Notes: generated from the sequence alone by a model not told the origin. Shown: positions 9,010-18,689, counted from the first letter of the stretch. The stretch is 34,215 bases of DNA from Holospora obtusa F1 (GCF_000469665.2 NZ_AWTR02000075.1:1-34215), one strand, 5' to 3'. Made by a program: numbers and translations.

Positions 9010-9143
9010 GTAAATTAAGTGGACGTTTGCACAAAAGTCGATTGTTTCTAGAAAAAAAATCTAAGGTCATATAGTCCAAAATTTCTTTCTTCGATCAGTA
9101 AGTGCGCGCTCTTCCTTTATTCACAAACCTAAAATTAATTGAC
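9010..9143 (+). mobile_element. MITE, IS630-type termini, copy 2 (134 bp)
   Basis: Left terminus GTAAATTAAGTGGACGTTTG and right terminus (reverse complement) GTCAATTAATTTTAGGTTTG are imperfect inverted repeats. TA flanks both sides (9008-9009 and 9144-9145), the target duplication made by IS630/Tc1-type transposases. The interior TTTCTAGAAAAAAAATCTAAG matches copy 1. Confidence 0.7.
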
Positions 9144-9504
9144 TAAATATTTCATAAAGAAAAATTAAAGACTTAATTTAATGCAGAGTATTTTTTCTTT
9201 ATTTGCCTAATTACAGTTTAACAAAAAACGTTTCTTCAAACAAAAATAAAATTTAGATTTTTTTTCTAAATAATTTTTAATTTACGATATTTATTTGGAT
9301 TTAGGACCGTTATTAAGAACATCAAAATACTTTACTTTCTAAATTTATCTGTACTATAACTTAGTCTTTTATTGACACAAAACATTTGTAAAAAGATCAT
9401 AAAATTCTTTATCTTTATGTTTAAATTTTGTCCTGTAAGACAGTTTTATATTTATTTTTATTGTCTAAAATTTTATATTACTTCTTGTCTATATCAAAAA
9501 CTTG
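9144..9504. other. Gene-free AT-rich stretch downstream of tRNA-Cys
   Basis: I see no coding frame, RNA gene or terminator here. It separates the MITE from the 3' end of the leftward tRNA gene. Confidence 0.4.
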
Positions 9505-9575
9505 AGACCGAGACCGGAATTGAACCAGTATAAAAGGATTTGCAGTCCTCTGCATAACCACTCTGCCACTCGGCC
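9505..9575 (-). tRNA. tRNA-Cys (anticodon GCA)
   Basis: Read on the minus strand, the acceptor stem GGCCGAG pairs with CTCGGTC (one G-T pair), followed by discriminator T, the base expected for Cys. The T-arm is ACTGG-TTCAATT-CCGGT. The anticodon loop is CTGCAAA with anticodon GCA at 9543-9541. The length is 71 bases, normal for tRNA-Cys. The 3' CCA is not encoded and must be added by a nucleotidyltransferase. About 250 bases separate it from the end of recG. Confidence 0.95.
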
Positions 9576-9824
9576 GATATTTAAATTATAATCATCACAA
9601 GAATCAATTACAAGCCCCTTACTTAAAAATAAAACTTTTTAATTAAAGCTTCTGCGTAAATATCTCTATTGAATGGAAAAATTGAATGGGAAAAAAATTT
9701 AAAAAATTTTTATAAAATCGAATAAATATTTTCATAAATATTACGTGAATTATGAAAAATAGTTATTTTTATTTGTTTTTTTAAATTTTGTTTAGTAAAA
9801 TTTAAATCCGATTGTGTTTGTATG

Positions 9825-11915
9825 TTATCCTGCATTCCATAAATCTAAATGATGATATCCAAATAGTTTTAATAGTAAAGAAACGCTTTCCTCATTTTGA
9901 CTTTTTAAAGTTTCAGATAACTGAATAGCCAATTCAAGTAAATGCTGGTGCTCTGAAAGATTTGCAAAATAATACTCGCTATTTCCGCTTTGCCTTAACC
10001 CACACAAACTTCCAGCTCCTCTTAAACGCAAATCTTCTTGCGCTAAAACAAACCCATCATGGCAACGTTTTAATAATTTTAATCTTTCAAATCCAAGGCT
10101 TGAGGTTGTTTTTCCCCATATCAAAAAACACTGTCCTTTGACTAAACTTCTCCCAACGCGCCCTCTAAGCTGATGCAATTGCGCCAATCCGAATCGTTGA
10201 CTTTCTTCAATAATCATTGTACTTGCGTGATCTACATGGACACCTACCTCTATGGCCGTCGTAGATACAAGAACTCCTAGTTCTTTTTCAGCAAAAGCTC
10301 TTAATACGGCTTCTTTTTCTGACCACGGAAGCTTTCCGTGAAGCATACCTACTTGATTTGGAAAATGAGCCAGTAAATCTTGATGTCGAAAGATAACTTT
10401 TCCAAAATTTTCTTCATCCTCTTTTTCAATCCACGGACAAACCCAATATACAGCTTCTTTCCTATCCAAGCATCGCTGAATTAAAAGATATAATTCAGAA
10501 ATTTTGTTCCAACTCATCATATATGTTGTGACAGGAAGTTGTTCGGAGCGCTTTTCTAAACGACTTACTGAAATTTGTCCCCATAAAGTCATCTCTAAGG
10601 TGCGAGGAATAGGTGTTGCACTCATAAATAATGTATGAGGCAAGTTTTTCCCTTTTCGCACAAAATCAAGCCGTTGTAATACACCGAATTTATGTTGTTC
10701 ATCTACAACGATTCCGGCTAATGCATCAAAAGAAGCGTGTTCTTGAAATAACGCGTGAGTTCCTACAATAACATCTCCCTTGAGACGTTTTTTAGAAGAT
10801 CCGGTCCACAACGCAACTTCTAATCCCGTTCCTTCTAAAAGTTTCTTTAACGCATTGGCATGTTGATGTGCCAATACTTCTGTAGGGACCAAAATACCTC
10901 CTTGATGTCCAGAAGTTGCAATCTGAACAAGCATTAAAAAAGCCACAATACTTTTTCCACTCCCCACATCTCCGTGTAAAAGGCGCATCATGGGGTGCTG
11001 TTCGAGCAATTCTTGTTGAATTTTACTCCAAGCTTCACATTGACTTGAAGTTAACGCACGATTAAAGCGACGCAAAACATTGTCAAGAATTTCGGAGTTT
11101 CCAAAACATACGAGAGATTTTCTGTGAGCATACCCTATTTTTAATTCTTTTAAACCCAATTGTTGAGCCAAAAGTTCATCTAATACTAGCCGTTTAAATG
11201 CCATAGATTGATTAATATTTTTAGGATCTTCTAAAGGAAAATGAATACAACGAAATGCTTCTTTTTGAGAAGGCATTCCATAAATTTCTGGTATCCAATC
11301 TTTTATATGGGGATAGATTAAAAAAATACGTTGAAGAACGCTACGTAAAAATGCGGATGTAATACCGTATTTTAAAGGGTATATAGCACGATATTCACGT
11401 TTATTTTCAACGCAATATTTAAACAGTTTAGGATGCTTTATAACATATCCTTCCCCAGACCGCTCTAATACTCCTTCTGCAGTATAAGATTTGTTAATAA
11501 TCAGAGGATATAAAGGCTTTTTAAAAAAAACAAGCATCAACTGTTCTGATTTTTTACATAAATTTTGATTTTTTTTCTGAGAGAGCTCTTCTTCCTGATA
11601 AGGTAGTGTTCTTTCATCTAAATTAAGTACGTGATAATCAGAATTTTTTTTAAAAAATGGAACAATAATCGTACAATGTACTTTATAAGGAACGCGATCT
11701 TCTAATGATTTAATCTGAACACCAAGACGTATAAGACCAGGCAAATTTAGGGGGTCTATCGTTGATGCACACGTCTCATATCCACAAGGAACGTAAGCAA
11801 GGATATCCCAAAATGTTTTTAATCCTAACGATTCTAAACGTTCTGTCCAAACGGTGCCAATTCCTTTTAATGCGCTTAACTTTTGAGAAAAAAACGCTAA
11901 TGCTTCTAAAGTCAA
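9825..11915 (-). CDS. recG: ATP-dependent DNA helicase RecG
   Basis: RecG remodels stalled replication forks and branched recombination intermediates. The 696 residues are the usual length. An N-terminal wedge/OB region (about residues 60-165) precedes a superfamily 2 helicase core with Walker A GDVGSGKS (315-322), DEQH box (405-408), SATPIPRT motif III (432-439) and a C-terminal part containing TTAIEVGVHVDHA and QLRGRVGRS. The C-terminal DLRLRGAG motif is the RecG-specific TRG region. The start is TTG at 11915: TAGGAGA is ideally spaced upstream and the family N-terminus fits. It lies 33 bases downstream of glmU on the same strand, so the two are probably co-transcribed. Confidence 0.97.
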   Translation of the reverse strand: MTLEALAFFSQKLSALKGIGTVWTERLESLGLKTFWDILAYVPCGYETCASTIDPLNLPGLIRLGVQIKSLEDRVPYKVHCTIIVPFFKKNSDYHVLNLDERTLPYQEEELSQKKNQNLCKKSEQLMLVFFKKPLYPLIINKSYTAEGVLERSGEGYVIKHPKLFKYCVENKREYRAIYPLKYGITSAFLRSVLQRIFLIYPHIKDWIPEIYGMPSQKEAFRCIHFPLEDPKNINQSMAFKRLVLDELLAQQLGLKELKIGYAHRKSLVCFGNSEILDNVLRRFNRALTSSQCEAWSKIQQELLEQHPMMRLLHGDVGSGKSIVAFLMLVQIATSGHQGGILVPTEVLAHQHANALKKLLEGTGLEVALWTGSSKKRLKGDVIVGTHALFQEHASFDALAGIVVDEQHKFGVLQRLDFVRKGKNLPHTLFMSATPIPRTLEMTLWGQISVSRLEKRSEQLPVTTYMMSWNKISELYLLIQRCLDRKEAVYWVCPWIEKEDEENFGKVIFRHQDLLAHFPNQVGMLHGKLPWSEKEAVLRAFAEKELGVLVSTTAIEVGVHVDHASTMIIEESQRFGLAQLHQLRGRVGRSLVKGQCFLIWGKTTSSLGFERLKLLKRCHDGFVLAQEDLRLRGAGSLCGLRQSGNSEYYFANLSEHQHLLELAIQLSETLKSQNEESVSLLLKLFGYHHLDLWNAG

Positions 11916-11948
11916 AATTAACGTCTCCTACTCAAACTACGAAAAAAC

Positions 11949-13316
11949 TTACGAATTATTTTTTTCTATTTTTTTAGATCTTAACGGACGATTTAAGTGG
12001 CGACTGTCCTTTGATAACGCAACGTTGATTTGACGGCTTCTGGATACAGACAGCGTATTTTCAGGTACGTCTTCTGTAATGACGCTACCTGCGCCTATCG
12101 TAGATGAAGCTCCCACAGTTAAGGGGGCCACTAACATCGATCCGGCTCCAATAAAAGCTTCTTTTTCAATAATTATTTTTTTCTTGTGAGTTCCATCATA
12201 GTTGCAACTGATCACTCCCGCGCCAATATTGACGTCTTTTGCAATCTCAACATCTCCTAAATATGCAAGATGTTTTGCTTGACTGTAGTCATCTAAAGAA
12301 GACCTGGTCATTTCTACAAAACTCCCTACACAGCTTTGCTTTCCTAAAAAGCTCCCTTCTTTTATATGTGCAAAAGGGCCGACCTGAGATTTAGCACCAA
12401 TGCGTGTATGTGTTAAACGGCAAAAAGGAAAAATAATCGCCCCTTCTTCCACAATTACGCCTGGTCCGAACACATTAAACGGATGCACTTGTACATCTTG
12501 AGAAAAAGACGTATCCCAAGATAACATTACAGAAGAAGGGTCAAAAAACAAAGCTCCTTGCTCTTGTGAGCGCACTCTCCAACGTTTTTGCAATACTTGA
12601 TACGCACTCTGCCAGTCTTCCTTTGTATTGATGCCTAAAAAATTTTGGGAATCTTGACTGACGACTAATCCAATGTTTGCACTCTGCTGATACGCTATAC
12701 GTACAAAATCTGTTATATAATATTCCTGAATTTCCTCATAAAAAGGCATCATATTGATCCAAGACAAGGCTTTTTCAGCAGAAATTTTCATCACTCCAGT
12801 GTAGCATAACGGCATATTTTTCCAAGAAATATCAGGAGTATGTTTATGCTCTTGAATGGCAACAACATCTCCTGAATCGTTTGTGATGATCTGTCCATAG
12901 CGACGAAAAACATCAGGATACATGGCTAAAAGTGTTAAGTCGTGAGGATCTTGTAAAAATACGTTCAGATCCTCTGGCTGTATCAAAGGGCAATCTCCCA
13001 TCAATACTAGAATATCTTGGTGAGACAAATCACCTTTATGCTTCTTTAAAAATTTTTGAAATGCAAGCTGAAAAGCATGACCGGTTCCTAATGCGGGATC
13101 TTGTGGAACCAGAGCACATCCTAAAGGCCATGTTGGGGATTTCAACAGTTTTTCGGAAGTTACAATATAGATATCCTCAAGCAAGACAAAATGTTTTGCC
13201 AAATCTACAACATATTCTATGACTAACTTTCCTCCCAAATCTTGAAATAATTTAGGAACACTACTTTTGAAACGAGAAGAATTTCCTCCTGCGCAAATAA
13301 ATACGCTTAACCCCAT
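11949..13316 (-). CDS. glmU: Bifunctional UDP-N-acetylglucosamine pyrophosphorylase / glucosamine-1-phosphate acetyltransferase GlmU
   Basis: GlmU acetylates glucosamine-1-phosphate and then uridylates it to UDP-GlcNAc, the precursor of peptidoglycan and lipid A. Residues 1-225 form the nucleotidyltransferase domain: nucleotide loop AGGNSSRF with SVPKLFQDLGGK, then LMGDCPLI and EEIQEYYITDFV. Residues about 245-455 are the left-handed beta-helix acetyltransferase with GPFAHIKEGSFLG, NIGAGVISCNYDGTHK and IGAGSMLVAPLTVG. The nucleotide loop differs from the usual AGKGTRM (one extra residue). ATG at 13316 is preferred over an upstream TTG (13331), because GGCGGAG lies just before it and the mature fold begins there. 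It is the first gene of a leftward pair with recG. A good promoter lies 36-64 bases upstream. Confidence 0.96.
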   Translation of the reverse strand: MGLSVFICAGGNSSRFKSSVPKLFQDLGGKLVIEYVVDLAKHFVLLEDIYIVTSEKLLKSPTWPLGCALVPQDPALGTGHAFQLAFQKFLKKHKGDLSHQDILVLMGDCPLIQPEDLNVFLQDPHDLTLLAMYPDVFRRYGQIITNDSGDVVAIQEHKHTPDISWKNMPLCYTGVMKISAEKALSWINMMPFYEEIQEYYITDFVRIAYQQSANIGLVVSQDSQNFLGINTKEDWQSAYQVLQKRWRVRSQEQGALFFDPSSVMLSWDTSFSQDVQVHPFNVFGPGVIVEEGAIIFPFCRLTHTRIGAKSQVGPFAHIKEGSFLGKQSCVGSFVEMTRSSLDDYSQAKHLAYLGDVEIAKDVNIGAGVISCNYDGTHKKKIIIEKEAFIGAGSMLVAPLTVGASSTIGAGSVITEDVPENTLSVSRSRQINVALSKDSRHLNRPLRSKKIEKNNS

Positions 13317-13351
13317 AATGCTCCGCCACAATTTAGTATTTTGTTGTTTAA

Positions 13352-13380
13352 AAAATATGAAATTCTTTTCAAAAAGTCAA
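13352..13380 (-). promoter_or_regulatory. Promoter for glmU-recG
   Basis: On the minus strand TTGACT (13380-13375), a 17-base spacer and TATTTT (13357-13352) make a strong sigma-70-type promoter. The -10 box is 36 bases upstream of the glmU ATG. Confidence 0.6.
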
Positions 13381-13426
13381 TGGCACTCAGTGACTAAACC
13401 AATGAATATGAGCTATTTTATATCGT

Positions 13427-14349
13427 CATTTAGGTTGAATTAGATTCGATTATTTGTAATAAAGAAAATAAAATGACCAAAAATTACAAAAACAACTTGA
13501 GATAAAGAGAAAAAGAGTATTTAAATTCAGGTAAAATATATTAAATCAATTTTAGATACATGAATTAAGCTATATTTAAGAAAAAATATCAATCTCCTAT
13601 AGTCAATATTTTCGGAAGAAAGTCATAGAGCTTGTAAATAAAGGTAATAGTTTCCGTAGCGCATCAATAAAGTTTGAGATTTCCTCAGATATTGTGATGA
13701 ATAGGGATAAAAGGTTCCCCCCAAGGGGAACTTATTTATTAAGAAAAGTGAGGAGTAAAAAGGAAGCATAAGCGCACAAAATATTGCAACTTACGTAAAT
13801 AGAAGCATTTCGGTATCAGCGATCATAGCGCATTATACTAGCTTCATAAATCTATAAAAAAGGCTCCATTTAAGGAAAAAATAAAATTGAAATCAACGTA
13901 AAGAAATAATAAAATATATAACTGATGAAAATATTATATATATTGAAAAAAGTGATATTGAGCAAACTCTTTGTAAAGACAGAGGAATAGATGGAGCACA
14001 TATTCAGGAAAAAACAAATAGTGCAGCTGGATACGCTCATCATACGTCAATAGCTGAGACGATTTTTAAGGTTTTATGTACTACAAAATGATTTGAAATT
14101 TGTGTAGAAAAAATTTTGATTGAAGAACTTAAAAGCTGATCGAAGTAGGGGATGGATAACGTCACGTTCCATACGTCTATTACTGCAAAAGAACTACATT
14201 GAATCCCATTGTTGAGCAATTTTTTTTACTGCCTTCTTTTTCTAGATTTGAATTTTATAGAAAAATTTTGAGCTAAGGATTACGTCAACAGTTATGAAAA
14301 ACTGTATACTTTTTTAGAAATTTTTTTAATGCGAAAAATTCAACTTAAT
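13427..14349 (+). mobile_element. IS630-family relic (type B), heavily decayed
   Basis: There are no long frames. Pieces of an IS630 transposase can be read in order on the plus strand: MTKNYKNNLR near 13473, then RKKVIELVNKGNSFRSASIK near 13610 (helix-turn-helix), IYIEKSDIEQTLCKDRG near 13940 (first catalytic Asp replaced), AGYAHHTSIA, GMDNVTFHTS near 14150 (second Asp) and LDLNFIEKF near 14250 (decayed SPDLNPIEKF with Glu). The 3' end TTTAATGCGAAAAATTCAAC is cut at 14349 by the IS481 copy. Its termini resemble those of the three MITEs. Two N-terminal-like starts suggest it may be a fusion of two related elements. Confidence 0.7.
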
Positions 14350-15345
14350 TGTTTAGTCCCAACAACATGTAGTTTGGATTATGATTAAAATTTGACGTGT
14401 TACACTCAAATTCTAACATGATAATATCAAAGGGGGGCTGATATTTCAATGATTTCAGCTTTCTTTGATAATTATAATAAAGCACAACAGTCATCATATG
14501 ACGCTTCAGCTCATCGAGGTCTTTGTAAAAATAAGCCTTTGTTGTGTAGTATTTGAGAATTCTGTTGATGATTTCGACCTGAGCGTTGGTCCAAGGATGC
14601 TTGAATTTGGTGAATCTGTGTTCAATGTTATGCTCCTTGCATATCACATCAAAGGCGGTGCGTTTTGTTTTTTGGCCTCAGGTGTTGCGCAAGCAGTTCA
14701 TAGGTAAACTGCGCCCCATTGTCTGTGAGAATTTTCGTTATTTTAAAAGGACAATGGGCGATCAGATTTTTCAAAAATGCACTTGATTCGTTAACCGACA
14801 TCTTTGAATGAAGCTCGACATAAACGTACTTTTTGGCTCGCTCAATGGCCACAAAAAGGTCGCATTTTTCTGATTTGTGAGGACCTTCTGTACTGTCAAT
14901 GTGAACAAATCTAAAGGGATACATTTTTTTTCAGGAGCCGACTCTTTTTTTTGGGGTAAATATTTAGTCTTTTGAGGCATCGATGCAGATTAGAGCTCAT
15001 GAGATTGAGAATTTTCTCTTTCAAAGCACTATAAACATCATCAAGCGGAAGCTTAGAAACGCGCCTGAATTCACACACAATCTCTTGCTTCTGTTGCAAA
15101 TAAAACGCTTTAGCTGCTCAGGTCCAGAGGATTTATCTTCAACACAACCGGCTTTCTTTCACTTCAAAACAATTTTAATAGTGAAGGCACAGACGCTTTG
15201 CTATTTTTAGCGGAGCTCTCCACAGAATTTTGTATTTCTTTTCGGACTCAAAGTGTCGTTTTGGCATTTTTATGCAGCATACTTCCCATAAATTAGCCTC
15301 CTTTAGTTCCTTATAGGTTATACCATAAGAATGTGGAACTAAACA
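14350..15345 (-). mobile_element. IS481-family element, copy 2, full length with broken transposase
   Basis: Both ends are present: TGTTTAGTCCC at 14350 and, inverted, TGTTTAGTTCCACATTC ending at 15345, giving 996 bp. The transposase is split by frameshifts among minus-strand frames 14911-15099, 14771-14980, 14649-14924 and 14345-14647. They contain QEIVCEFRRVSKLPLDD, FVHIDSTEGP, TKILTDNGAQFTYELL and HPWTNAQVEIINR (DDE triad regions). No clean direct repeat flanks it, so the target duplication has decayed or one side has rearranged. Confidence 0.9.
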
Positions 15346-15446
15346 CTGATTTACTATATGTCAGTACAGGATATATCAAATATTTAAAGTGAGTATATCA
15401 GAGATAGATAGATGGTTAGTACGAATTTTGATTGTTTTGTAAAACT

Positions 15447-17048
15447 TTATTGAGAAGTGTGTACAGAAAAAGGTCTTGGATCTTGAGTAAATTCTTGATA
15501 AATACGTTGATCTGCAGGAGTAATGCTTTTAGGATGATCGCTGCGAAGAATTCTTGGGCGCAATAAAATAACGAGTTCTGTCAAACGTTTAACTCGTTCT
15601 TTAAAACTAAACAAAAGACCTAGCAAAGGAATGTCGCAAAGTAGTGGAATCCCAGAGCGTTTATAGTCCGAAGTTTCCTCCATCAGACCTCCAAGAATAA
15701 TGACTTGATTTTCTTTTGCAGCCACAACAGAATCCATTTCTCTTACTTGAATAACTGGAATCTCTGATTTTACTGTTGTGGCCATTCCCTTCATAGACAG
15801 CGCTATAGCCGGATCGTTCTTTACGTCAATAATTCTAGAGATGGTGGGATGAAGAAATAAAACAATTTGCCCGGTTTCAAAATTAACCACTGGATGAACA
15901 TACAAAATTAATCCAATAGGAACAGTTTGAATATGGCTACGAGCTTTTTGAATATGGGGAGAATTGGCAGTCATCATCACTTCATCCATCTGCATTTCAA
16001 AAAACACTTCGTTACGCGCAACTTTTAGAACTGCTGCTTGATTGTTTAATACGGTTAATCTTGGGTTTGACAAAGTTCGTACTGTGCCAAATTTATTCAT
16101 AAAATTTACAAAAGCACTTAAATTTTTAGTATCGACAAAAAATGAAAAAAATGCACCTTCTTGCAAGCTGGCTTTTGCATTGATTGCAGCACTTAACGCT
16201 GGAAGCGCATCCCATTGAATACCATTTTTATGTTCGTCTGTCAGCTCAATTTCTATAATTTTTGCTTCAATTAAAATTTGCGTCGTTGCTAATTTTTGAA
16301 GATGTTTTAAGTATCTTCCAATAGCCTGATGTTGTTTAGAGTTTCCCCACACAGATAGAGTACCAGCATATCGATTTAATGCATAAGCGGGTTTTTCTTT
16401 ATTGATAGGTTCTTTCAAGATATACTGAATATTTTTTTCTAATTCTTCCCAAAAATTGATCTCATTTTGACTTTTTATTTGGATAGAAGCTCCATTTTCC
16501 TGTGCAAACGAAGATTTGTTCTTATTACTCTGCCCCAAAATATCCGTTCTTACAGAAGTTTCTGTTTGAGTTTTTCGTGAACCAATTAAAAATTGTACGT
16601 TATAAATTTTTAAATTAGGTGTATCTGGAGTAATATGCAGTGTGTCATTATGATAATAATAACGTAAATCATACGTTGAGCTCAGATCATCTAAAACTTT
16701 TTCTAGCGGTTTGTCTTTCGCATGATACAATACTGTTGTCGTTTTTGCGCACGGACGATCAAACACTATGTTGATATTAGATTGCTTGGCTAATTCAAAA
16801 AAGACTTCTTGCAAAGGAAGTTGGCCCGATAAAGATAGAGAAACAGGAGTATTGTAACAACAAGGATTGGGATCTTTTTTCTGTACATTCAAACACGATT
16901 CTTCATATTGTTGAGGGGCAGGTTGCGCAAGCGCCAGAAAATCTTCTTTTGTTTTTCTAATTTCTGGGTCTTGATAGATTTTTTTTTGGCACCCACTCAT
17001 CCAAAGTATTCCTATCCATATTATAAAATGAAGTGATGATCTATACAT
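15447..17048 (-). CDS. Outer-membrane secretin lipoprotein, MshL/PilQ-like
   Basis: The protein has 533 residues. It begins with a lipoprotein signal peptide ending in MSGC (Cys20), so it is probably lipidated by Lgt and sent to the outer membrane. Residues about 75-155 form a secretin/TonB short N-terminal domain (LPLQEVFFELAKQSNINIVF). Residues about 240-520 form the secretin core, with ILIEAKIIEIELTDEHKNGI, NPRLTVLNNQAAVLKV and the terminal VIILGGLMEETSDYKRSGIP followed by PLLGLLF, the classic GspD/PilQ/MshL signature. Secretins form gated rings for pilus assembly or type II secretion. The length and single N-domain fit MshL. No other pilus gene is nearby, so its machinery must be encoded elsewhere or be lost. 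The start codon lacks a clear ribosome-binding site. Confidence 0.85.
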   Translation of the reverse strand: MYRSSLHFIIWIGILWMSGCQKKIYQDPEIRKTKEDFLALAQPAPQQYEESCLNVQKKDPNPCCYNTPVSLSLSGQLPLQEVFFELAKQSNINIVFDRPCAKTTTVLYHAKDKPLEKVLDDLSSTYDLRYYYHNDTLHITPDTPNLKIYNVQFLIGSRKTQTETSVRTDILGQSNKNKSSFAQENGASIQIKSQNEINFWEELEKNIQYILKEPINKEKPAYALNRYAGTLSVWGNSKQHQAIGRYLKHLQKLATTQILIEAKIIEIELTDEHKNGIQWDALPALSAAINAKASLQEGAFFSFFVDTKNLSAFVNFMNKFGTVRTLSNPRLTVLNNQAAVLKVARNEVFFEMQMDEVMMTANSPHIQKARSHIQTVPIGLILYVHPVVNFETGQIVLFLHPTISRIIDVKNDPAIALSMKGMATTVKSEIPVIQVREMDSVVAAKENQVIILGGLMEETSDYKRSGIPLLCDIPLLGLLFSFKERVKRLTELVILLRPRILRSDHPKSITPADQRIYQEFTQDPRPFSVHTSQ

Positions 17049-17082
17049 ATTAAGAAAACATGGGCACGGTACAGTTTGATTG

Positions 17083-17110
17083 AATGTATCAGAAATAAGT
17101 TTTTTATCAA
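17083..17110 (-). promoter_or_regulatory. Candidate promoter for the secretin gene
   Basis: On the minus strand TTGATA (17110-17105), a 16-base spacer and TACATT (17088-17083) lie 35 bases upstream of the start codon. Confidence 0.5.
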
Positions 17111-17920
17111 GAGTTTACCTAAAATTAACAGTAAATTTATTTAATTTTTAATTTTATAGAAGCGTGTACCAAAGATTTTAGATACAGCACAAAAATGTTC
17201 AAAATCAACGTAAGACCTGCTACGTAAATATAAATTTTAAACAAATTCGTGTAAAATGTATAAATATTTTTCTAATATAGAAAAAATAGAATAGAAAAAT
17301 ATATTGATTTGATATCAGAACAAATTATGTAAAAATAAAGTAAAGATGACACACTTCCTACACTTTAGAAAAAAGATAAGACGTGTTCGCGCTCTCCCTT
17401 CCTGAATCTAAAGAGCAGATAACTTGTCGCCTTAAATCGGTTGTTTTTTTTTATTTATAAACACATCGAATCCCATTCAACATGAAATCACTATAAAGGA
17501 TACCCTAAGGAAAAATGTATTTCTAATCCTAAAAAAAATACAAAAAGATTCCCCAAAGAGGGAAGTAAAAGAGAATGACCTCTTGATTCTATTCGAGTAT
17601 GCCGTGTTCTTCATTTCTTTCTGCATATGGGGTAACTATTGTCCACGATTCGAATTGCATACTGTAATCTAAAATTTGATTACAGTACCTTGTGTTTACA
17701 GAAAATTTCATTTTAGAAGCTAGAATTCTGGACTAAAAAAACAGTTAAACGAGAAGCTCTAGGTTGAGTTTATATAATAAAAATTAAACTATCTTAATCT
17801 TTGAAACGCTAAATTTTTGCCCAATACACTGATTTTGAGATATTGACAAAAGTTAATTCTCAAATCAGTAACATTTTCAAAAAAAATGAAAAATTTATTT
17901 TTTTAAGTTCTAAGTTCTCT
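17111..17920. other. Gene-free stretch between the secretin and the next leftward gene
   Basis: There is no supported frame in about 800 bases. The clearest structure is the perfect hairpin at 17660-17687, listed separately. GC-richer patches around 17370-17400 and 17600-17660 suggest decayed genes or elements that I cannot identify. Confidence 0.4.
17660..17687. repeat. Perfect 10-bp inverted repeat
   Basis: TACTGTAATC and GATTACAGTA pair exactly around the 8-base loop TAAAATTT. No T-run follows on either strand, so it is not a standard terminator. It lies in the middle of a gene-free region and could be a dyad binding site or a relic of a repeat. Confidence 0.6.
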
Positions 17921-18655
17921 TTAATCTACTTCATCAATCGTTGATTCTATTGATTTTTGATCTTCTTCTATTCCTTGTTTCAGTTTTGAAAATAACTTTT
18001 TTTCAAGATTTCCAGAAAACATTTTTTCAGAAACTCCAGCAATTTTGTCTACATCCTCAAAAGAAATGTCATTTTTCATGTCGTTTACTGAATCAGCAAT
18101 AGATTCGTCAAGAACGTTTGTTATTTTTGTTCCAAAGTGTTCAGACTCTTCTTGAGAAATAGACTTTTTTTCTGAATCTACAAGAACTTTTAACGAATTT
18201 ATTTTTTCGTCTAATACTTTTTTTTGCATCTCTATTTCACCCTTAAGCCGTATTATATCGGCCTGAGTTTGGGTAAATGTAGTAGGAGACGGAGAAGGCT
18301 CTCTCTCAGGAACTGGAGAAGGCTCTCTCTCAGGAACTGGAGGAGACTTCTTGATCTCGTTCAAAAACTTATCAATAACTTTCGTTAAATTTGGCTCGTC
18401 AATTTCATTCCACTTAATATCTTTAAAGAAAAGACCTGCCATCACTTTTGATGCAGAAGAATCGTACACGGAGGAATCCTTAAAATCTTTTACTGCGTTA
18501 ACAATTTTTGCCATCACTTTTTCATTTTTTTGATCTTCCGGAACTTGAGACTGAATAATTTCCAAAATCCACGCATTTACGGAACCTTCTGCGTATAACG
18601 CACTTCCCATTGTTAACGTTAGTATGCTTAAAAAAAGTGTATAAAATTTACTCAT
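17921..18655 (-). CDS. Exported helical protein with Pro-rich repeat linker, function unknown
   Basis: The predicted protein has 244 residues. A clear signal peptide ends at ALYA (residue 22). Residues 25-103 are helical with no known motif. Residues 104-124 are a Pro/Glu/Ser linker made of the repeated unit VPEREPSP. Residues about 130-170 have a heptad-like pattern suggesting a coiled coil. The acidic C-terminus (EEDQKSIESTIDEVD) is also helical. AGGA is placed 10 bases before ATG 18655, and a TATACT box lies 35 bases upstream. It is divergent from the 1042-residue exported repeat protein, 669 bases away. A two-domain exported protein with a flexible linker would suit a periplasmic, surface or host-directed role, but nothing in it names one. 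Confidence 0.75.
   Translation of the reverse strand: MSKFYTLFLSILTLTMGSALYAEGSVNAWILEIIQSQVPEDQKNEKVMAKIVNAVKDFKDSSVYDSSASKVMAGLFFKDIKWNEIDEPNLTKVIDKFLNEIKKSPPVPEREPSPVPEREPSPSPTTFTQTQADIIRLKGEIEMQKKVLDEKINSLKVLVDSEKKSISQEESEHFGTKITNVLDESIADSVNDMKNDISFEDVDKIAGVSEKMFSGNLEKKLFSKLKQGIEEDQKSIESTIDEVD
18297..18344. repeat. 24-bp in-frame tandem repeat (2 units)
   Basis: GGCTCTCTCTCAGGAACTGG plus four bases occurs twice within the coding region, giving two copies of VPEREPSP in the protein. In-frame repeats of this kind often vary in number between strains. Confidence 0.8.
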
Positions 18656-18689
18656 CTATTATATTCCTGTTACGCACTCTATGTCGTAC

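Noticed and set aside
13714-13731. GC-rich hairpin GTTCCCC-CCAA-GGGGAAC that looks like an intrinsic terminator
   Set aside because: It lies inside the readable N-terminal part of the IS630 type B relic, has no gene ending nearby and is followed by mixed A/T and not a T-run.
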